Assembly: GCA_965220825.1 (NCBI GenBank)
Contig: OZ244839.1
Location: 62,001 to 126,000 of the forward strand
DNA from: G965220825 sp965220825
Lineage (GTDB): Bacteria > Pseudomonadota > Alphaproteobacteria > UBA828
DNA: 64,000 nucleotides
Direction of reading: 5' to 3'
Part shown: positions 61,525 through 64,000 of the stretch, piece by piece
Position numbering within the stretch: the stretch's first letter is position 1
Layout: every line of letters starts with the position of its first letter
Translations under genes and position numbers: made by a program
Notes under the pieces: model-generated
The model's database searches: none
What the model was told of the DNA's origin: nothing
The model's input: only the letters and a program-made list of their open reading frames with translations

Positions 61525-61836
61525 ATGCATCTTACCGTCAGGGAAGAAGAACGGATCCAAATCTGGGCCGCGGCAGAGATGGCCCGGCGCCGGCTCGACC
61601 GCGGCGTCAAGCTGAACTACCCGGAGGCGGTTGCGCTGATCTGCGACGAGATCCTCGAACGGGCGCGGGAAGGCAGCATCCCCATGCTGACCGACATGAT
61701 GGAATATGGCGCGACGATCCTGAAGCGCGAGGACGTGATGACCGGCGTGCCCGAGATGATGAAGATCGTCCAGGTCGAGGCACTCTTCCCGGACGGAACG
61801 AAGCTCGTCACGGTGATGAACCCGATCCGCGAGTAG
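61525..61836 (+). CDS. ureA: Urease gamma subunit homologue, second locus
   Basis: 103 residues, the canonical length, behind GGAGAG. Pattern MHLTVREEERIQIWAAAEMA, RRLDRGVKLNYPEAVALICD, EILERAREG, then VPEMMKIVQVEALFPDG and TKLVTVMNPI. The normal R-S-V-A-E-L segment is replaced by SIPMLTDMMEYG, so it is divergent. It is about equally distant in appearance from the gamma part of the fused protein at 26582. First of three genes with ureB and ureC. Confidence 0.92.
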   Translation: MHLTVREEERIQIWAAAEMARRRLDRGVKLNYPEAVALICDEILERAREGSIPMLTDMMEYGATILKREDVMTGVPEMMKIVQVEALFPDGTKLVTVMNPIRE

Positions 61837-61861
61837 CGGAGCCCTAGCGTGGAGAGCAACC

Positions 61862-62395
61862 ATGGCTAAGAGGAAATGGAGCCCGCCGCCGCTGCCGGAA
61901 TCGATCGTGCCGGAGGAAGCGTTCGACGTGGGCGAGCCTGAGAAATGCGGCGCGATCGATTTCGCGGACGGTGCGATCGAGATCAATGCGGGGCGCCCGT
62001 CAAGCGAAATCGTCATGATCAACACCGGCGACCGTCCCATCCAGATCGGTGCGCACTATCACCTTGCGGAGTGCAACAAGGCGATGGCGTTCGACCGCGA
62101 CGCGGCGTTCGGCATGCGCCTCGACGTTCCCAGCGGGAGCGCGGTGCGCTTCGAGCCGGGGCAGAGCCGCAAGGTGCGGATCACCGCCTATGTCGGGCGT
62201 CAGGTCGCCTACGGCATGAACAACATGACCAACGGCTCCGTGCGCTCCGGCATCATCCGGGAGCAGACCATGCGCCGGTTGCGGGCCGAGGGATATTGCT
62301 TCGAAGACGAGCGCTATCCGGTCTCGACCCCGCCCGACCGGAAGTTCGGCGGTAAGAAGCGGGCGCGGAAACGTCCCGCGCGAGCCGGGCGATAG
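61862..62395 (+). CDS. ureB: Urease beta subunit homologue, second locus, with N- and C-terminal extensions
   Basis: 177 residues against about 100-110 for a typical UreB. The conserved core runs from ~residue 35 (AIDFADGAIEINAGR), through INTGDRPIQIGAHYHLAECN and FGMRLDVPSGSAVRFEPGQ, to NGSVRSGIIREQTMRRLRAEG. It has a ~35-residue proline-rich N-terminal extension, and a basic tail ending in a run of KKRARKRP. Its C-terminal tail is longer than that of the fused protein. 25 bases after ureA, 25 bases before ureC, with GGAGAG ahead of the ATG. Confidence 0.9.
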   Translation: MAKRKWSPPPLPESIVPEEAFDVGEPEKCGAIDFADGAIEINAGRPSSEIVMINTGDRPIQIGAHYHLAECNKAMAFDRDAAFGMRLDVPSGSAVRFEPGQSRKVRITAYVGRQVAYGMNNMTNGSVRSGIIREQTMRRLRAEGYCFEDERYPVSTPPDRKFGGKKRARKRPARAGR

Positions 62396-62420
62396 GCCGG
62401 CGGCGACAGGGGGCACGAGC

Positions 62421-64000
62421 ATGAGCATGAAGATCCAGCGTCCCGACTATGCGGCACAGTACGGGCCGACCACGGGCGACAAGATCCACCTCGCCGATAC
62501 CGGCCTGGTCGCGGAGATCGAGCACGACTACACCACCTACGGGGACGAACTCGTCTTCGGCGGCGGCAAGACCATCCGGGACGGCATGGGCCAGGCGTCG
62601 AAATGGAAGCAGAGCGACGGCGGCCTCGACATGGTGGTCACCAACGCCGTGATCATCGACCCGATTCTCGGCGTGGTGAAGGGCGATATCGGCGTGCTCG
62701 ACGGGGAGATCGTGGGAGTCGGCAAAGCCGGCAACCCGGACACCATGAACATCACGCCGGGGCTCATCGTCTCGCCCAACACCGACATCCTCTCGGTCGA
62801 AGGGCTGATCTGCACGCCGGGCTTCGTCGACATCCACCCCCACTTCGATTCCGTGCAGCAGCTCTACGAGTACCAGAACGCGGGCTTCACCACGGTGATC
62901 GGCGGAGGCTCGGGGCCGAAGACCGTCGGCATCGAGTGCCCCGGCGTCTTCAACATCCAGCGCATGCTGGAGGCGATGGCGGACGTTCCGCTCAATTTCG
63001 GCAATTTCGGCAAGGGCAACGCGGCGACGCCGGGTTCGCTGATCGAGCAGCTTCTCGCCGGCGCGACGGGCCTCAAGATCCACGAGGACTGGTCGTCTTC
63101 GCCCGCCGCCATCGAGACCACCATGGAGCTTGCGGACGAGTACGACTTCCAGGTCCAGATCCACGCCGACACGTTGAACGAGACCGGCTACTACGAAGAT
63201 ACCATCGCCGCCATCAACGGCCGCGTCATGCACATCTACCACTGCGAAGGTGCGGGCGGGGGCAACGCGCCCGACATGATGCGGGTCTGCGGCGAGCCCA
63301 ACCTCTTGCCGAGTTCCACCAACCCGACCAACCCGTTCTCGATCAACACGTACGACGAAGAGATCGACATGTTGATCACCTGCCACAACCTGAACAAGAA
63401 CGTGCCGACGGACATCGCCTTCATCCAGGGCCGCGCCCGCGCCGAAACCATGCGGGCGGAGGACGTGCTGCACGATATGGGGGCGATCAGCATGATCGGC
63501 TCCGACAGCCAGGGCGTGGGCCGGGCGGCGGAGAGCGCGCAGCGCTCGTTCCAGCTCGCAGCCGTCAACAAGATCCGCTTCGGGCGGCTTTCGGAGGACG
63601 GCTCCGGCAACGACAATTTCAGGATCAAGCGCTATCTCGCCAAGGTGACGATCAACCCGTCGATCTGCTTCGGCGTCGATTCCTATGTGGGCTCGATCAC
63701 GCCCGGCAAGCTCGCGGACCTGGTGTTCTGGCGGCCGGAATTCTTCATCGCAAAGCCGGAGGTGACGTTGAAGGGTGGCTTCATCTCCCATTCGGTGATG
63801 GGCGATCCGGCGGGCTCGTTGATGACGGGGCAGCCCCTCAAATACCGCCCGCAATATGGCTCCCTCGGCGTCAACCCGCGGCGGACGAGCTATTCCTTCG
63901 TGACCAAGGCGGCGCTCGACAACGGTCTCGAAGACAAGCTGGAAACCCAGCAGCTGAAGCCCGTCAAGCGGTGCCGGACCATATCCAAGCGCGACATGAT
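62421..64000 (+). CDS. ureC: Urease alpha subunit homologue, second locus (3' end outside window)
   Basis: 526 complete codons from ATG 62421; no stop before the right edge. Metal and catalytic residues fall at the same positions as in the first UreC: H139, H141, K219, H221, H248, H274, C321-H322, R338 and D362. It shares with that copy the HFDS motif, the three-residue shorter loop before RML, and Gly in SDSQGVG. In addition, two conserved His are Asn: position 282 (GAGGGNAPD) and position 323 (CHNLN). A nickel metalloenzyme of urease type, but probably with altered substrate preference. An ATG two codons on (62427) is an alternative start. Confidence 0.9.
   Translation, partial: MSMKIQRPDYAAQYGPTTGDKIHLADTGLVAEIEHDYTTYGDELVFGGGKTIRDGMGQASKWKQSDGGLDMVVTNAVIIDPILGVVKGDIGVLDGEIVGVGKAGNPDTMNITPGLIVSPNTDILSVEGLICTPGFVDIHPHFDSVQQLYEYQNAGFTTVIGGGSGPKTVGIECPGVFNIQRMLEAMADVPLNFGNFGKGNAATPGSLIEQLLAGATGLKIHEDWSSSPAAIETTMELADEYDFQVQIHADTLNETGYYEDTIAAINGRVMHIYHCEGAGGGNAPDMMRVCGEPNLLPSSTNPTNPFSINTYDEEIDMLITCHNLNKNVPTDIAFIQGRARAETMRAEDVLHDMGAISMIGSDSQGVGRAAESAQRSFQLAAVNKIRFGRLSEDGSGNDNFRIKRYLAKVTINPSICFGVDSYVGSITPGKLADLVFWRPEFFIAKPEVTLKGGFISHSVMGDPAGSLMTGQPLKYRPQYGSLGVNPRRTSYSFVTKAALDNGLEDKLETQQLKPVKRCRTISKRDM

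Overview
The window is a GC-rich bacterial chromosome segment, most likely from an alphaproteobacterium of the Rhodospirillales/Rhizobiales type. That placement rests on the HprK-RapZ-EIIA(Man)-HPr phosphorelay block, the alphaproteobacterial AddAB pair, the tsaE-amgK-murU string and the aerobic (CobN-type) cobalamin genes. It is an inference from gene content; no rRNA is present.

1-18971: cobalamin biosynthesis. A cobK fragment enters from the left edge. Against it runs a tightly overlapping minus-strand string (cbiX, cobH, cobL, cobI, a cbiG-cobJ fusion, cobM) that builds the corrin ring. cobD is divergent from cbiX. A second minus-strand operon (cobU, a BtuF-like binding protein, cobW, cobN, cobO, cobQ) lies behind a clear cobalamin riboswitch at 16091-16266. 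A RHAP-type phosphatase and cobS are followed by the divergent cobT, which completes nucleotide-loop assembly.

19274-25600: an alpha/beta hydrolase, a tRNA-Gln(TTG), and an overlapping operon of acetyl-CoA synthetase, an oxalyl-CoA-synthetase-like ligase and a ketopantoate-reductase-like enzyme. A Rieske protein and an EVE-domain protein follow.

25874-42582: an accessory nitrogen-compound region. It holds ureF, a fused ureAB, ureC, a CodA-like amidohydrolase, two N-carbamoylsarcosine-amidase-like cysteine hydrolases, two paralogous amidases around a Gfo/Idh/MocA dehydrogenase, a D-aminoacylase-like amidohydrolase, an MFS transporter and an alpha/beta hydrolase. An island of orphan antitoxin-like genes (37253-39177) sits inside it. 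The UreC here, and a second UreC at the right edge (with separate ureA and ureB), keep all nickel ligands but share a remodelled substrate pocket. I regard this as the most interesting feature of the window.

42616-61077: a long minus-strand housekeeping block: kdsD-lptC-lptA-lptB-hpf-ptsN-hprK-rapZ-EIIA-HPr-ptsI, then ahcY, tsaE-amgK-murU-addB-addA. rpoN is missing from its usual place between lptB and hpf.

61090-64000: an intergenic stretch with palindromic repeats (also found near 25.7 kb), then the second urease-like set ureA-ureB-ureC, cut by the window edge.
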